DNA of 64,000 nt from Capsulimonas corticalis (GCF_003574315.2 NZ_AP025739.1:3720001-3784000); one strand, 5' to 3'. Shown: positions 51,607 to 60,854, counted from the first letter of the stretch. The notes: generated by a model not told the origin, from the letters alone. Translations and numbers: made by a program.

Positions 51607-51638
51607 GAAAAAGCGCCGTCGACCGAAGTCGACGGCGC
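51607..51638 (-). terminator. Terminator after flagellin 2
   Basis: GCGCCGTCGAC-CGAA-GTCGACGGCGC, perfect 11-base-pair stem at 51613-51638 with a T-run on the minus strand, 41 bases after the stop. Confidence 0.95.
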
Positions 51639-51678
51639 CGAGATGGAGCTCTGGTTTCCCTGAGGAAATCGCTCCGAA

Positions 51679-53262
51679 TTATTGAAGGAGGCGCAGGATG
51701 GCCTGAGGCGCCTGGTTGGCCTGTCCCAGAGCCGACGTGCCCGCCTGAACCAGGATCTGGTTCTTCGTGTAGTCCACGATCTCCGAGCTCAGGTTCGTGT
51801 CCACGATCGAGGACATGGAAGCCTGAACGTTCTGGGAAGCGATGCTCAGCGACTGAACGTTGGACTGAAGCACGTTCGACTGGAAGGAGCCGACCGAAGC
51901 GCGAGCCGAGGAGATGTCCGAGATCGCCTTGTCGATGACCGCGATCGCATCCTGGGCGCCCTTGAAGGTCGTCAGGTCGATATTCTTGATGCTGTCCGTG
52001 TACACCTGCTGCGAGCTGCCGTTAGCGTCCGTGTAGTTCGATGCGTTCTTGCCCAGCTGATCCGTCGCCACGCTGGAGATCCGCGAAGAAGCCGTCTGGC
52101 CGCTGTTGGAGCCGATCTGGAACTGCAGGTCCTGGCCCGTGGTGCTTGTGCCGGCCACCGTCTTGAAGGTGTTCGAACCGGTCAGCAGGTTGGCGCTGGA
52201 GTTCGGCGTGGTCGCCGCGTTCGTCGAGGCCGAGGTCTCCGCCGCCACCGCCGCGACCGCCGTCGTCGAGGTGACGACCGTGCCGTTGGCGAAGGTGAAT
52301 GAGGACGTGCCGTTCTGCGTGGAGCTGGCCACGCTCGTGATACCCGAACCGCCGCCGATGTTCATCGTGGCGTCCGCGCCTCGGTAGTCCGTGCTCGTCA
52401 GGGTGCTGGACGCGGTGGCGGCGCCGGTGGCCAGGGCCGCCGTGCTCAGACCCGTCATGTCCACGACCGGAGCGGCTGCGCCGGCTCCCGCCGCGGTGGA
52501 GGTGAGGACCAGGTGTCCGTTGGTGGCGTCGAGGCTGGCGGTGTATCCGCTGGCCTGGATGGCGTTGGTGATGCCGGCGGCGTTCAGGTTGTTGCCGGCG
52601 GAGCCGATCGTGTAGGCCTGGCCGTTGATGGTCAGCGAGCCGTTGAAGAAGGCGTCGGCGCCGGAGTTGCCGGTGGCTCCCGAGATCGTGGTGGACTTGG
52701 TGGCGCCGGTGATGGTGGCCGTGCTGAACGTGTTGGCGGCGGACCAGGATCCCTGGGCGACGACGGTCAGCCCAGCGCTGTTTCCGGTTCCGGTGATGCT
52801 GGCCGCACCACTGGTGGTGGTGGCGGCGGAGCTTGCGGATCCGTCGAGCAGCTTCTTATTGCTGAACTGCGTGGTGGTCGCGATACGGTTGATGGACTGC
52901 AGGGCGGATGCGAGCTGTGTCTGGTCGGCGGCGACATCGGCGGCGGAGTTGACGCCGGCGTTGCTGGCGTGGACGGCGAGCTGTCGCATGGACATCAGGA
53001 GCGACTGGACCTGGCCCATGGCGCCTTCGGCCGTCTTGGCGACGTTGATGGCGTCGTTCGTGTTGGAGGTCGCCTGCTGCAAACCGATCGACTGCGCCTT
53101 CATGTTCTGGGAAATGACCAGACCGGCGGCGTCATCGGCGGCGGAGTTGATGCGCATACCGGACGAGAGGCGCTGGATGTTCTGGGAAAGCTTGTCACTG
53201 TTGTTGCTCAGGTTCTGAGCGGCCATGTACGCGGTGGTGTTTGTGTTGATACGAGTAGACAT
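51679..53262 (-). CDS. fliC: Flagellin copy 2
   Basis: 527 residues with the same domain plan. Differences from the other copies: KLSQNIQ, SQNMKAQSIGLQQATS, INRIATT, ASITGTG, ATKSTT, QLGKNASNYTD, SARASVGSFQ and a final ILRLLQ. It shares LQFQIGSNSGQ and the leader sequence type with copy 3, which argues for a recent common origin of 2 and 3. The central region (about 190-380) is essentially identical to the other copies. It is monocistronic with its own promoter block and terminator. Confidence 0.97.
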   Translation of the reverse strand: MSTRINTNTTAYMAAQNLSNNSDKLSQNIQRLSSGMRINSAADDAAGLVISQNMKAQSIGLQQATSNTNDAINVAKTAEGAMGQVQSLLMSMRQLAVHASNAGVNSAADVAADQTQLASALQSINRIATTTQFSNKKLLDGSASSAATTTSGAASITGTGNSAGLTVVAQGSWSAANTFSTATITGATKSTTISGATGNSGADAFFNGSLTINGQAYTIGSAGNNLNAAGITNAIQASGYTASLDATNGHLVLTSTAAGAGAAAPVVDMTGLSTAALATGAATASSTLTSTDYRGADATMNIGGGSGITSVASSTQNGTSSFTFANGTVVTSTTAVAAVAAETSASTNAATTPNSSANLLTGSNTFKTVAGTSTTGQDLQFQIGSNSGQTASSRISSVATDQLGKNASNYTDANGSSQQVYTDSIKNIDLTTFKGAQDAIAVIDKAISDISSARASVGSFQSNVLQSNVQSLSIASQNVQASMSSIVDTNLSSEIVDYTKNQILVQAGTSALGQANQAPQAILRLLQ

Positions 53263-53559
53263 CTAATTTCCTCCATGAATCTTTCGGGTGTCTCAGCCCT
53301 AGGATACGGTGTGGACTCCTGGCGTCCTGCCATTGATTTTCGTACGCCGCTTCTCGCTTTCCAGCTCCTTGCTTGGTACACTCATATATTCGGATGGATG
53401 AAACTATCAAGACACGGTCAATTTACTGGTTTCTGGACGAGCATTCGGTGGATTATGGAAAACACGTATTTTTAAGGGGCGGCAATCTGGGCGAGGAAAA
53501 GGGCGTCTTATCCGCTCAAGAAGAGGGGAGTTTGGCGTCGTGGGAGAGACAAAGAAAAA
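53263..53559 (-). promoter_or_regulatory. Promoter and leader of flagellin 2
   Basis: Shine-Dalgarno GGAGG, hairpin TGGC-AGGAC-GCCA at 53332-53320, and the conserved CCGAATATATGAGTGTACC block at 53393-53368. The hairpin loop has one change but keeps GGA. The spacer otherwise holds no coding sequence. Confidence 0.6.
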
Positions 53560-53590
53560 GGGCGGCGCGGACCGAAGTCCGCGCCGCCCT
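53560..53590 (-). terminator. Terminator after flagellin 3
   Basis: AGGGCGGCGCGGA and TCCGCGCCGCCCT with a CGAA loop region, followed by a T-rich run on the minus strand, 36 bases after the stop of copy 3. Confidence 0.95.
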
Positions 53591-53625
53591 GGCGATGTGA
53601 TCTCCCCATGGAGAACCGCTCCGAA

Positions 53626-55209
53626 TTATTGGAGAAGCTTCAGGATGGCCTGAGGCGCCTGGTTGGCCTGTCCCAGAGCCGACGTACCCGCCTGAACCAG
53701 GATCTGGTTCTTCGTGTAGTCCACGATTTCCGAGCTCAGGTTCGTGTCCACGATCGAGGACATGGAAGCCTGAACGTTCTGGGAAGCGATGCTCAGCGAG
53801 GTGACGTTGGACTGAAGCACGTTCGACTGGAACGCGCCGATCGAAGCGCGGGCCGTCGAGATATCCGAGATCGCCTTGTCGATGACCGCGATCGCGTCCT
53901 GAGCGCCCTTGAAGGTCGTCAGGTCGATATTCTTGATGCTGTCCGTGAAGACCTGCTGCGAGCTGCCGTTAGCGTCCGTGTAGTTCGCCGCGCTCTTGCC
54001 CAGCTGATCCGTCGCCACGCTGGAGATCCGCGAAGAAGCCGTCTGGCCGCTGTTGGAGCCGATCTGGAACTGCAGGTCCTGGCCCGTGGTGCTCGTGCCG
54101 GCCACCGTCTTGAAGGTGTTCGAACCGGTCAGCAGGTTGGCGCTGGAGTTCGGCGTGGTCGCCGCGTTCGTCGAGGCCGAGGTCTCCGCCGCCACCGCCG
54201 CGACCGCCGTCGTCGAGGTGACGACCGTGCCGTTGGCGAAGGTGAACGAGGACGTGCCGTTCTGCGTGGAGCTGGCCACGCTCGTGAGACCCGAACCGCC
54301 GCCGATGTTCATCGTGGCGTCCGCGCCTCGGTAGTCCGTGCTCGTCAGGGTGCTGGACGCGGTGGCGGCGCCGGTGGCCAGGGCCGCCGTGCTCAGACCC
54401 GTCATGTCCACGACCGGAGCGGCTGCGCCGGCTCCCGCCGCGGTGGAGGTGAGGACCAGGTGACCGTTGGTGGCGTCGAGGCTGGCGGTGTATCCGCTGG
54501 CCTGGATGGCGTTGGTGATGCCGGCGGCGTTCAGGTTGTTGCCGGCGGAGCCGATCGTGTAGGCCTGGCCGTTGATGGTCAGCGAGCCGTTGAAGAAGGC
54601 GTCGGCTCCGGAGTTGCCGGTGGCTCCCGAGATCGTGGTGGACTGAGTGGCGCCGGTGATGGTGGCCGTGCTGAACGTGTTAGCGGCGGACCAGGATCCC
54701 TGGGCGACGACGGTCAGTCCGGCGCTGTTTCCGGTTCCGGTGACGCTGGCCGCACCGCTGGTGGTGGTGGCGGCGGAGCTTGCGGATCCGTCGAGCAGCT
54801 TCTTATTGCTGAACTGCGTGGTGGTCGCGATACGGTCGATGGACTGCAGGGCGGATGCGAGCTGTGTCTGGTCGGCGGCGACATCGGCGGCGGAGTTGAC
54901 GCCGGCGTTGCTGGCGTGGACGGCGAGCTGTCGCATGGACATCAGGAGCGACTGGACCTGGCCCATGGCGCCTTCGGCCGTCTTGGCGACGTTGATGGCG
55001 TCGTTCGTGTTGGAGGTCGCTTGGCTGAGACCGATCGACTGCGCCTTCATGCTCTGGGAGATGACCAGACCGGCGGCGTCATCGGCGGCGGAGTTGATGC
55101 GCATGCCGGACGAAAGGCGCTGGATGTTCTGGGAAAGCTTGTCGCTGTTGTTGCTCAGGTTCTGAGCGGCCATGTACGCGGTGGTGTTTGTGTTGATACG
55201 GGTAGACAT
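53626..55209 (-). CDS. fliC: Flagellin copy 3
   Basis: 527 residues. Distinguishing residues: KLSQNIQ, SQSMKAQSIGLSQATS, SGLTSVASS (Ile to Leu in the central domain, the only change there), QLGKSAANYTD, SSQQVFTDS, DISTARASIGAF and NVTSLSIASQ. With copy 2 it shares LQFQIGSNSGQ and leader type. Domain plan and likely glycosylation are as for the others. Its terminator has nearly the same sequence as that of copy 4, a further sign of duplication. Confidence 0.97.
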   Translation of the reverse strand: MSTRINTNTTAYMAAQNLSNNSDKLSQNIQRLSSGMRINSAADDAAGLVISQSMKAQSIGLSQATSNTNDAINVAKTAEGAMGQVQSLLMSMRQLAVHASNAGVNSAADVAADQTQLASALQSIDRIATTTQFSNKKLLDGSASSAATTTSGAASVTGTGNSAGLTVVAQGSWSAANTFSTATITGATQSTTISGATGNSGADAFFNGSLTINGQAYTIGSAGNNLNAAGITNAIQASGYTASLDATNGHLVLTSTAAGAGAAAPVVDMTGLSTAALATGAATASSTLTSTDYRGADATMNIGGGSGLTSVASSTQNGTSSFTFANGTVVTSTTAVAAVAAETSASTNAATTPNSSANLLTGSNTFKTVAGTSTTGQDLQFQIGSNSGQTASSRISSVATDQLGKSAANYTDANGSSQQVFTDSIKNIDLTTFKGAQDAIAVIDKAISDISTARASIGAFQSNVLQSNVTSLSIASQNVQASMSSIVDTNLSSEIVDYTKNQILVQAGTSALGQANQAPQAILKLLQ

Positions 55210-55527
55210 TTAAATTTCCTCCATGAATCTTTCGGGTGTCTAAGCCCTAGGATACGGTGTGCGTGGTTGGCTTCCTGCCATTGATTTTTGTACGCCGCTT
55301 CTCGCTTTGCAGCTCCTTGCTTGGTACACTCATATGTTCGGGGTAATGCATCAATAAAGATAGGTTGGTTTACCGTGTTTTTGAATAACTTTTTATAAGC
55401 ATTATTGACTGGGAATCTACCTGGCGGAAATGCTGGAATTCGTTACTGGTAAATGTACCGTGATGTGCGGCGAAATCGGTGATTCGTGAAAACATTCCGC
55501 TTTGGCGCCCGAGGAGAGACAAAGAAA
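55210..55527 (-). promoter_or_regulatory. Promoter and leader of flagellin 3
   Basis: Shine-Dalgarno GGAGG, hairpin TGGC-AGGAA-GCCA at 55280-55268, and CCGAACATATGAGTGTACC at 55341-55316. Beyond it (55345-55500) is an AT-richer stretch of about 150 bases not shared with the other spacers; I see no gene in it. Confidence 0.6.
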
Positions 55528-55559
55528 AGGGCGGCGCGGACCGAAGTCCGCGCCGCCCT
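55528..55559 (-). terminator. Terminator after flagellin 4
   Basis: The same 13-base-pair GGGCGGCGCGGA/TCCGCGCCGCCC hairpin as after copy 3, T-run CTTTTCTTTG on the minus strand, 36 bases after the stop. Confidence 0.95.
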
Positions 55560-55594
55560 GGCGATGTGATCTCCCCATGGAGAACCGCTCCGAA

Positions 55595-57178
55595 TTATTG
55601 GAGAAGCTTCAGGATGGCCTGAGGCGCCTGGTTGGCCTGTCCCAGAGCCGACGTACCCGCCTGAACCAGGATCTGGTTCTTCGTGTAGTCCACGATTTCC
55701 GAGCTCAGGTTCGTGTCCACGATCGAGGACATGGAAGCCTGAACGTTCTGGGAAGCGATGCCCAGCGACTGAACGTTGGACTGAAGCACGTTCGACTGGA
55801 ACGCGCCGATCGAAGCGCGGGCCGTCGAGATATCCGAGATCGCCTTGTCGATGACCGCGATCGCGTCCTGGGCGCCCTTGAAGGTCGTCAGGTCGATATT
55901 CTTGATGCTGTCCGTGAAGACCTGCTGCGAGGTTCCGTTGGCGTCCGTGTAGTTCGCCGCGCTCTTGCCCAACTGATCTGTCGCCACGCTGGCGATCCGC
56001 GAAGAAGCGGTCTGTCCTTCGTTGGCGCCGATCTGGAACTCCAGATCCTGGCCCGTGGTGCTCGTGCCGGCCACCGTCTTGAAGGTGTTCGAGCCGGTCA
56101 GCAGGTTGGCGCTGGAGTTCGGCGTGGTCGCCGCGTTCGTCGAGGCCGAGGTCTCCGCCGCCACCGCCGCGACCGCCGTCGTCGAGGTGACGACCGTGCC
56201 GTTGGCGAAGGTGAACGAGGACGTGCCGTTCTGCGTGGAGCTGGCCACGCTCGTGATACCCGAACCGCCGCCGATGTTCATCGTGGCGTCCGCGCCTCGG
56301 TAGTCCGTGCTCGTCAGGGTGCTGGACGCGGTGGCGGCGCCGGTGGCCAGGGCCGCCGTGCTCAGACCCGTCATGTCCACGACCGGAGCGGCTGCGCCGG
56401 CTCCCGCCGCGGTGGAGGTGAGGACCAGGTGACCGTTGGTGGCGTCGAGGCTGGCGGTGTATCCGCTGGCCTGGATGGCGTTGGTGATGCCGGCGGCGTT
56501 CAGGTTGTTGCCGGCGGAGCCGATCGTGTAGGCCTGGCCGTTGATGGTCAGCGAGCCGTTGAAGAAGGCGTCGGCGCCGGAGTTGCCGGTGGCTCCCGAG
56601 ATCGTGGTGGACTGAGTGGCGCCGGTGATGGTGGCCGTGCTGAAGGTGTTGGCGGCGGACCAGGATCCCTGAGCGACGACGGTCAGTCCGGCGCTGTTTC
56701 CGGTTCCGGTGACGCTGGCCGCACCACTGGTGGTGGTGGCGGCGGAGCTTGCGGATCCGTCGAGCAGCTTCTTATTGCTGAACTGCGTGGTGGTCGCGAT
56801 ACGGTCGATGGACTGCAGGGCGGATGCGAGCTGTGTCTGGTCGGCGGCGACATCGGCGGCGGAGTTGACGCCGGCGTTGCTGGCGTGGACGGCGAGCTGT
56901 CGCATGGACATCAGGAGCGACTGGACCTGGCCCATGGCGCCTTCGGCCGTCTTGGCGACGTTGATGGCGTCGTTCGTGTTGGAGGTCGCCTGGGTGAGAC
57001 CGACCGACTGCGCCTTCATGTTCTGGGAAATGACCAGACCGGCGGCGTCATCGGCGGCGGAGTTGATGCGCATGCCGGACGAGAGGCGCTGGATGTTCAG
57101 AGAAAGCTTATCGCTGTTGTTGCTCAGGTTCTGAGCGGCCATGTACGCGGTGGTGTTTGTGTTGATACGAGTAGACAT
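55595..57178 (-). CDS. fliC: Flagellin copy 4
   Basis: 527 residues. Distinguishing residues: KLSLNIQ, SQNMKAQSVGLTQATS, LEFQIGANEGQTASSRIASVA, QLGKSAANYTDANGTSQQVF and NVQSLGIASQ. It shares the LEFQIGANEGQ block and leader type with copy 1, but C-terminal residues such as STARASIGAF with copy 3, so it is a mosaic. It is the first flagellin in the direction of transcription, directly after the glycosyltransferase genes. Unlike copies 1-3 it lacks the CCGAATATATGAG promoter block. Confidence 0.97.
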   Translation of the reverse strand: MSTRINTNTTAYMAAQNLSNNSDKLSLNIQRLSSGMRINSAADDAAGLVISQNMKAQSVGLTQATSNTNDAINVAKTAEGAMGQVQSLLMSMRQLAVHASNAGVNSAADVAADQTQLASALQSIDRIATTTQFSNKKLLDGSASSAATTTSGAASVTGTGNSAGLTVVAQGSWSAANTFSTATITGATQSTTISGATGNSGADAFFNGSLTINGQAYTIGSAGNNLNAAGITNAIQASGYTASLDATNGHLVLTSTAAGAGAAAPVVDMTGLSTAALATGAATASSTLTSTDYRGADATMNIGGGSGITSVASSTQNGTSSFTFANGTVVTSTTAVAAVAAETSASTNAATTPNSSANLLTGSNTFKTVAGTSTTGQDLEFQIGANEGQTASSRIASVATDQLGKSAANYTDANGTSQQVFTDSIKNIDLTTFKGAQDAIAVIDKAISDISTARASIGAFQSNVLQSNVQSLGIASQNVQASMSSIVDTNLSSEIVDYTKNQILVQAGTSALGQANQAPQAILKLLQ

Positions 57179-57489
57179 TTAAATTTCCTCCATGATGTCC
57201 TTTGAGTGTCTAATTTCTCTCTGGACCCTCGTGACTGAATGGCTTCCTGCCATGTTTTTTTGCAGCGAGATCGATTGACGGGGATGCGGCCGGCCTGACC
57301 TTTTAGCAGCTCGAGAAGCTTTCCCTGGGAAAAGCGGAGGCGGCTATTCGTGTATTTAGAGCTGCAGCCTTGAGAGCTTGCATTCCGTCCGACATAGCTT
57401 CTCCACCATCATTCGTTCGTTACATCCCTAATCTTCGGATGGCCTCGTTCTATTCTGTAGGGCTCGGTTACCAAAGAAATACCAGGTTT
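57179..57489 (-). promoter_or_regulatory. Leader of flagellin 4 and gene-free spacer
   Basis: GGAGG before the ATG and the hairpin TGGC-AGGAA-GCCA, here extended to five pairs (ATGGC/GCCAT), at 57252-57240. The promoter block of the other copies is absent; CCATCCGAAGATTAGG near 57440 is only partly similar. No terminator is evident after the gene ending at 57490. Confidence 0.5.
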
Positions 57490-59337
57490 TTACGCCGCGT
57501 TCGATACGGCGGGGATGGTGATCTGTGAAAGAAGGGCGGAGACTTCGGAGTCGCCTGGGTCCCGCGTCAGGTAGCTTCGGCAAAGCGCCTCGGCGTCGGG
57601 ATGCTGACCGAAAGCCAGAAAGACTTCCACACAGTTGAGCACGGTGTCCCGATGGGACGGATCAATCTCCAGAGCGGCCAGAAACGATTTCAGCGCCTCT
57701 TCGGTTTCTCCCTGATTCCAGCACACGACGCCAAGCGTGTTCAAGAGCCGTACGTTATTGGGCGCAAGCCGAATGATCTCCGTGAGCCGGCGGCGCGCCT
57801 CTTCCAGATCGCCGACGGCGACGATGCTTTCGATTCGCGCCAGCTGTTCCTCCACGGACCGGGCCGGCTCGGTCAGCCGCGCGGCCTCGGCGGCGACATA
57901 GCGCATCAGAGCGCTCCATCCGTTTCGGGTGGTCTGCCGGAACAGGCGCATGGCGGGATACCACGGGGTATCGCTCCGCTCGAGCAGCCAGCGCCAATCG
58001 GGAACCAGGGCGAGCAGAAGCCAGACGGGCTTGCCCATCGCCGCCGCGAGGTGAGCGACGGAGGTGTCGACCGCAATCACCAGATCGAGGTTCTCCACAA
58101 TCGCCGCCGTATCTTCAAAGTCCTGAATGCGGCTGCCCAGATCGACGACGCGCGCGCCGGCGGGAAGCTGGGACAATTGCCCGGCGGCGTCGCCCTTTTG
58201 CAGACTGAACAGGGTGACGCCGGGAGTGTCCAACAAAGGGGCGAACGACGCCAGGCTCATGGAGCGCGCCGCGTCGTTCTGATGCTCCGGGCTTCCCGCC
58301 CAAACAACGCCGACTTTGAGGCCGCCTTCGCCGGGTCGGCCCAGAACGCGGCTCCATTGCGCCGCGCGTGACGGATCGGCGGACAGGTAGGGGGTAGCGC
58401 CGGGAATTGTCTCAAGATTGGTCCCGGCCATCATCGGCAGGCTGAGCAATGGGATTTCAAAGTCACAGGGAGGCAGCGACGCGTTTCCCTCCGGCGAGCG
58501 TTCCATCACCCGATCTGCCAGGCCGGCGCGTGAGAGGATGCTTTCCAGCCCGACCTGGCATTCCAGCACGACATTCGCGCCGAGCGATTTGAGCCACGGC
58601 AGATACCGAACGAATTGGAACGTGTCTCCCAGACCCTGCTCCGCGCGGACCAGGATGGTTTTTCCCGGCAGCGGCTCGCCCTGCCAGCGCGGCGCGTGCG
58701 GCGGCCGGACCTGATTGGGGTGGGCGGCGAAGCGCCATTCATGCTCGGCCCATCCGTTCTCGAAATCGCCCTGTGTTAGCCGGAGCAGCGCGCGATTGGA
58801 ATGGGCGTCGGCGTGGTCGGGCATCAAGCGCAGGATCGCGTCGTACGTCTGCATCGCTTCGTCGATCCGTCCCTCCAGCGACAGCAGCGACGCCAGATTC
58901 CAATAAGCGGGATAGTAGGTGGGCCGCAGCTCGATCGCGCGGTACAGATTTTGGCGCGCGTCGTCGAACTCATTGACGAACAGCTGCGCGACGGCGAGAT
59001 TGCTGTACGCCTCCGCCATCTTCGGATCGAGCCGGATCGCTTCTTGATAGTGATGTGCGGCGTCGGCGAAGCGCTTGAGCTCTTTCAGTACGACGCCGTA
59101 GTTGTTGTGCGGCCCGGCCATGCTGGGATTGAGAGCGAGAGCGCGCTCGAAATATGGCGCGGCGCCCGCGAAGTCCGAGCGGTTCATCCGGATCGAACCG
59201 AGCTGACAGAGCGCCATGACATGCTGAGGATCATGGGTCAGCGCGAGTTCATAGCACGGCTGCGCGCCGAGAAAGTCGCCCTTGTGAAATTTCGTTTCGC
59301 CGGAGCGGAACAGTCGCTCCGCATCTTTATTGGTCAA
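57490..59337 (-). CDS. TPR-glycosyltransferase fusion, likely flagellin glycosyltransferase (FlmG-like)
   Basis: 615 residues. Residues about 5-200 contain five or more TPR repeats (AGPHNNYGVVLKELKRFADA, AEAYSNLAVAQLF). Residues about 225-505 form a GT-B-like domain of the heptosyltransferase/GT41-like kind, with AEQGLGDTFQFVRYLPWL, LKVGVVWAGSPEHQN and LDLVIAVDTSVAHLAAAMGKP. A second TPR block occupies about 510-610. Caulobacter FlmG has the same TPR plus transferase plan; its TPRs bind flagellin and its transferase adds sugar. Position next to four flagellins supports that role. I chose TTG at 59337 (AAGGAC upstream), since the longer frame overlaps the preceding gene. Confidence 0.75.
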   Translation of the reverse strand: MTNKDAERLFRSGETKFHKGDFLGAQPCYELALTHDPQHVMALCQLGSIRMNRSDFAGAAPYFERALALNPSMAGPHNNYGVVLKELKRFADAAHHYQEAIRLDPKMAEAYSNLAVAQLFVNEFDDARQNLYRAIELRPTYYPAYWNLASLLSLEGRIDEAMQTYDAILRLMPDHADAHSNRALLRLTQGDFENGWAEHEWRFAAHPNQVRPPHAPRWQGEPLPGKTILVRAEQGLGDTFQFVRYLPWLKSLGANVVLECQVGLESILSRAGLADRVMERSPEGNASLPPCDFEIPLLSLPMMAGTNLETIPGATPYLSADPSRAAQWSRVLGRPGEGGLKVGVVWAGSPEHQNDAARSMSLASFAPLLDTPGVTLFSLQKGDAAGQLSQLPAGARVVDLGSRIQDFEDTAAIVENLDLVIAVDTSVAHLAAAMGKPVWLLLALVPDWRWLLERSDTPWYPAMRLFRQTTRNGWSALMRYVAAEAARLTEPARSVEEQLARIESIVAVGDLEEARRRLTEIIRLAPNNVRLLNTLGVVCWNQGETEEALKSFLAALEIDPSHRDTVLNCVEVFLAFGQHPDAEALCRSYLTRDPGDSEVSALLSQITIPAVSNAA

Positions 59338-59348
59338 TGACGTGTCCT

Positions 59349-60725
59349 TTATGGCTTCGCTGAAGCCGCCGCTTCGGCAAGAAGATCCGCCGCTCGCCGG
59401 GCGACGGGAGCCCAGTCGCCCAGAATTTGCTGGCGCAGGAGGCGCATTGTGGGATACCAGGGCGAATCGTCGCGGTCCCGCATCCAGCGCCAGCAGGCGC
59501 GTTCGGACAGCAGCGTCCAGACGGGTTTTCCCATCGCTCCCGCCAGGTGCGCGACGGATGTACAAACGGAAATGACCAGATCCAGGTTCGCGATTGCGCC
59601 CGCCGTATCGGCGAAATCTTCGAGCTCCTGGGAAAGATCCCAGAGATTTGCGTGCGGGCAATCCGCGATCTGCCGCGCCGCCGGCCCGCGCTGCAAACTG
59701 AAAAATTGCGCGCCGTCCATCGCCAGCACTGGCGCGAGATCCGTCAAACGGCACGAACGGTTGGCGTCGTTTTTCTGGTTTGGGCTGCCTGCCCACACGA
59801 CGCCGACACGTATGGCGCCCCCGGCGATCTCCGTCAGGCGCTCCCCCCAATATTGTTCCTTACTCGCGTCAGCCTTTATATAAGAAATTTCCGCCGGGAT
59901 CGTGTTTGTCTCGGTCTGGGCGATTCCCGGAAGACTGAGCAGCGGAATCTGGCAATCGAGTTCTTCGAAGTGATCGTCAAACCAGTGCTCGGACCATTCC
60001 GTCAGCAGATCGAAACCGTCGCAGCCCGCGAGAACGGACTTCATTCCGTCGTGGCACTCAAAGACCACGCGCGCTCCCTGAGATTTGAGCCAGGGTAGGT
60101 AGCGCACGAAATGAAAGGTGTCGCCATACCCCTGCTCGGCGTGGACAAAAATCGTCTTCCCGGCAAGCGGTTCGCCGCGCCATTGCGGTGTGGAGAATTC
60201 GCGCCGGCGCGCGCCCGGGGCCGCGAACCGCCATTCAAAGTCCGGCCATCCGCCGGCGAAGTCGCCGCCTCGCAGCCGAATCAAGGCCCGATTCCAGTGG
60301 GCGTCGGCGTGATCGGGAGTTTGGGAAAGGACGTGGTCGTAGAGGCCAAGCGCCATTTCGTGATCTCCCAGCGTTTCGCGCAAGGCCGCAAGGTTGCACG
60401 CAAAGTCGGGATTGCCCGGCGCCAGCGTGAACGCGCGCGCATAGCTGTCCTGCGCCGCGTCCTTATCGCCCGCGTCCTCCAGCGTCCGCCCAAGATTATT
60501 GTGCGCCTCCGCAAGCAGGGGATCGAGCGCGACGGCGCGCCGCAGCATGGCGACCGCCAGATTGGTCTGCCGCCGCTGCGCGTAGAGCGAGCCCAGCAAA
60601 TAACAGACGCGCGCATTGCCCGGCTGGCTCTGGAGGAGTTTCTGATAGAGGCTTTCCGCCTTGCGCAGATCTCCGGCAAGATGCGCGTTCAGCGCGCTTT
60701 GCAGACGGTCCGTGGCGACGATCAT
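59349..60725 (-). CDS. TPR-glycosyltransferase fusion, paralogue 2
   Basis: 458 residues. TPR repeats at about 1-150 (AHNNLGRTLEDAGDKDAAQDS) and a GT-B-like domain at about 175-440 with EQGYGDTFHFVRYLPWLKS, IRVGVVWAGSPNQKND and LDLVISVCTSVAHLAGAMG. The Asp of the DTSVAH motif is Cys here, but the His stays. The C-terminal TPR block of its neighbour is absent. It starts at ATG 60725 (AAGGAC upstream) and ends 11 bases before the next gene, so the two are co-transcribed. It probably glycosylates flagellin too, or forms a heterodimer with its neighbour. Confidence 0.75.
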   Translation of the reverse strand: MIVATDRLQSALNAHLAGDLRKAESLYQKLLQSQPGNARVCYLLGSLYAQRRQTNLAVAMLRRAVALDPLLAEAHNNLGRTLEDAGDKDAAQDSYARAFTLAPGNPDFACNLAALRETLGDHEMALGLYDHVLSQTPDHADAHWNRALIRLRGGDFAGGWPDFEWRFAAPGARRREFSTPQWRGEPLAGKTIFVHAEQGYGDTFHFVRYLPWLKSQGARVVFECHDGMKSVLAGCDGFDLLTEWSEHWFDDHFEELDCQIPLLSLPGIAQTETNTIPAEISYIKADASKEQYWGERLTEIAGGAIRVGVVWAGSPNQKNDANRSCRLTDLAPVLAMDGAQFFSLQRGPAARQIADCPHANLWDLSQELEDFADTAGAIANLDLVISVCTSVAHLAGAMGKPVWTLLSERACWRWMRDRDDSPWYPTMRLLRQQILGDWAPVARRAADLLAEAAASAKP

Positions 60726-60854
60726 AGAAAGGTCCTTGATATTCGTGACGCGTTGTGATCCCGTTTCATTGCAGGCAAATTTAACTTCGGCCGCTTGGGG
60801 AACTCACCCTGGCCTTCGGTCGCCTTGGCAACTCCCTCCCGCGCTCCGTGTGCT

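Noticed and set aside
49791-57178. Flagellin copies as an assembly artefact
   Set aside because: Each copy has its own distinct substitutions, leader and terminator, so they are real separate genes, although exact copy number should be confirmed with long reads.
49794-57205. Long plus-strand open frames of 545-567 codons opposite the flagellins
   Set aside because: They mirror the flagellin genes exactly in extent, have Arg/Gly-rich compositions expected from the reverse frame of GC-rich Ala/Ser/Thr codons, and lack any recognisable domain.
51433-57252. Sigma-54 promoters at TGGCAGG before the flagellins
   Set aside because: The GC element is not found 12 bases after GG, and the sequence is a hairpin about 45 bases before the Shine-Dalgarno, inside the leader.
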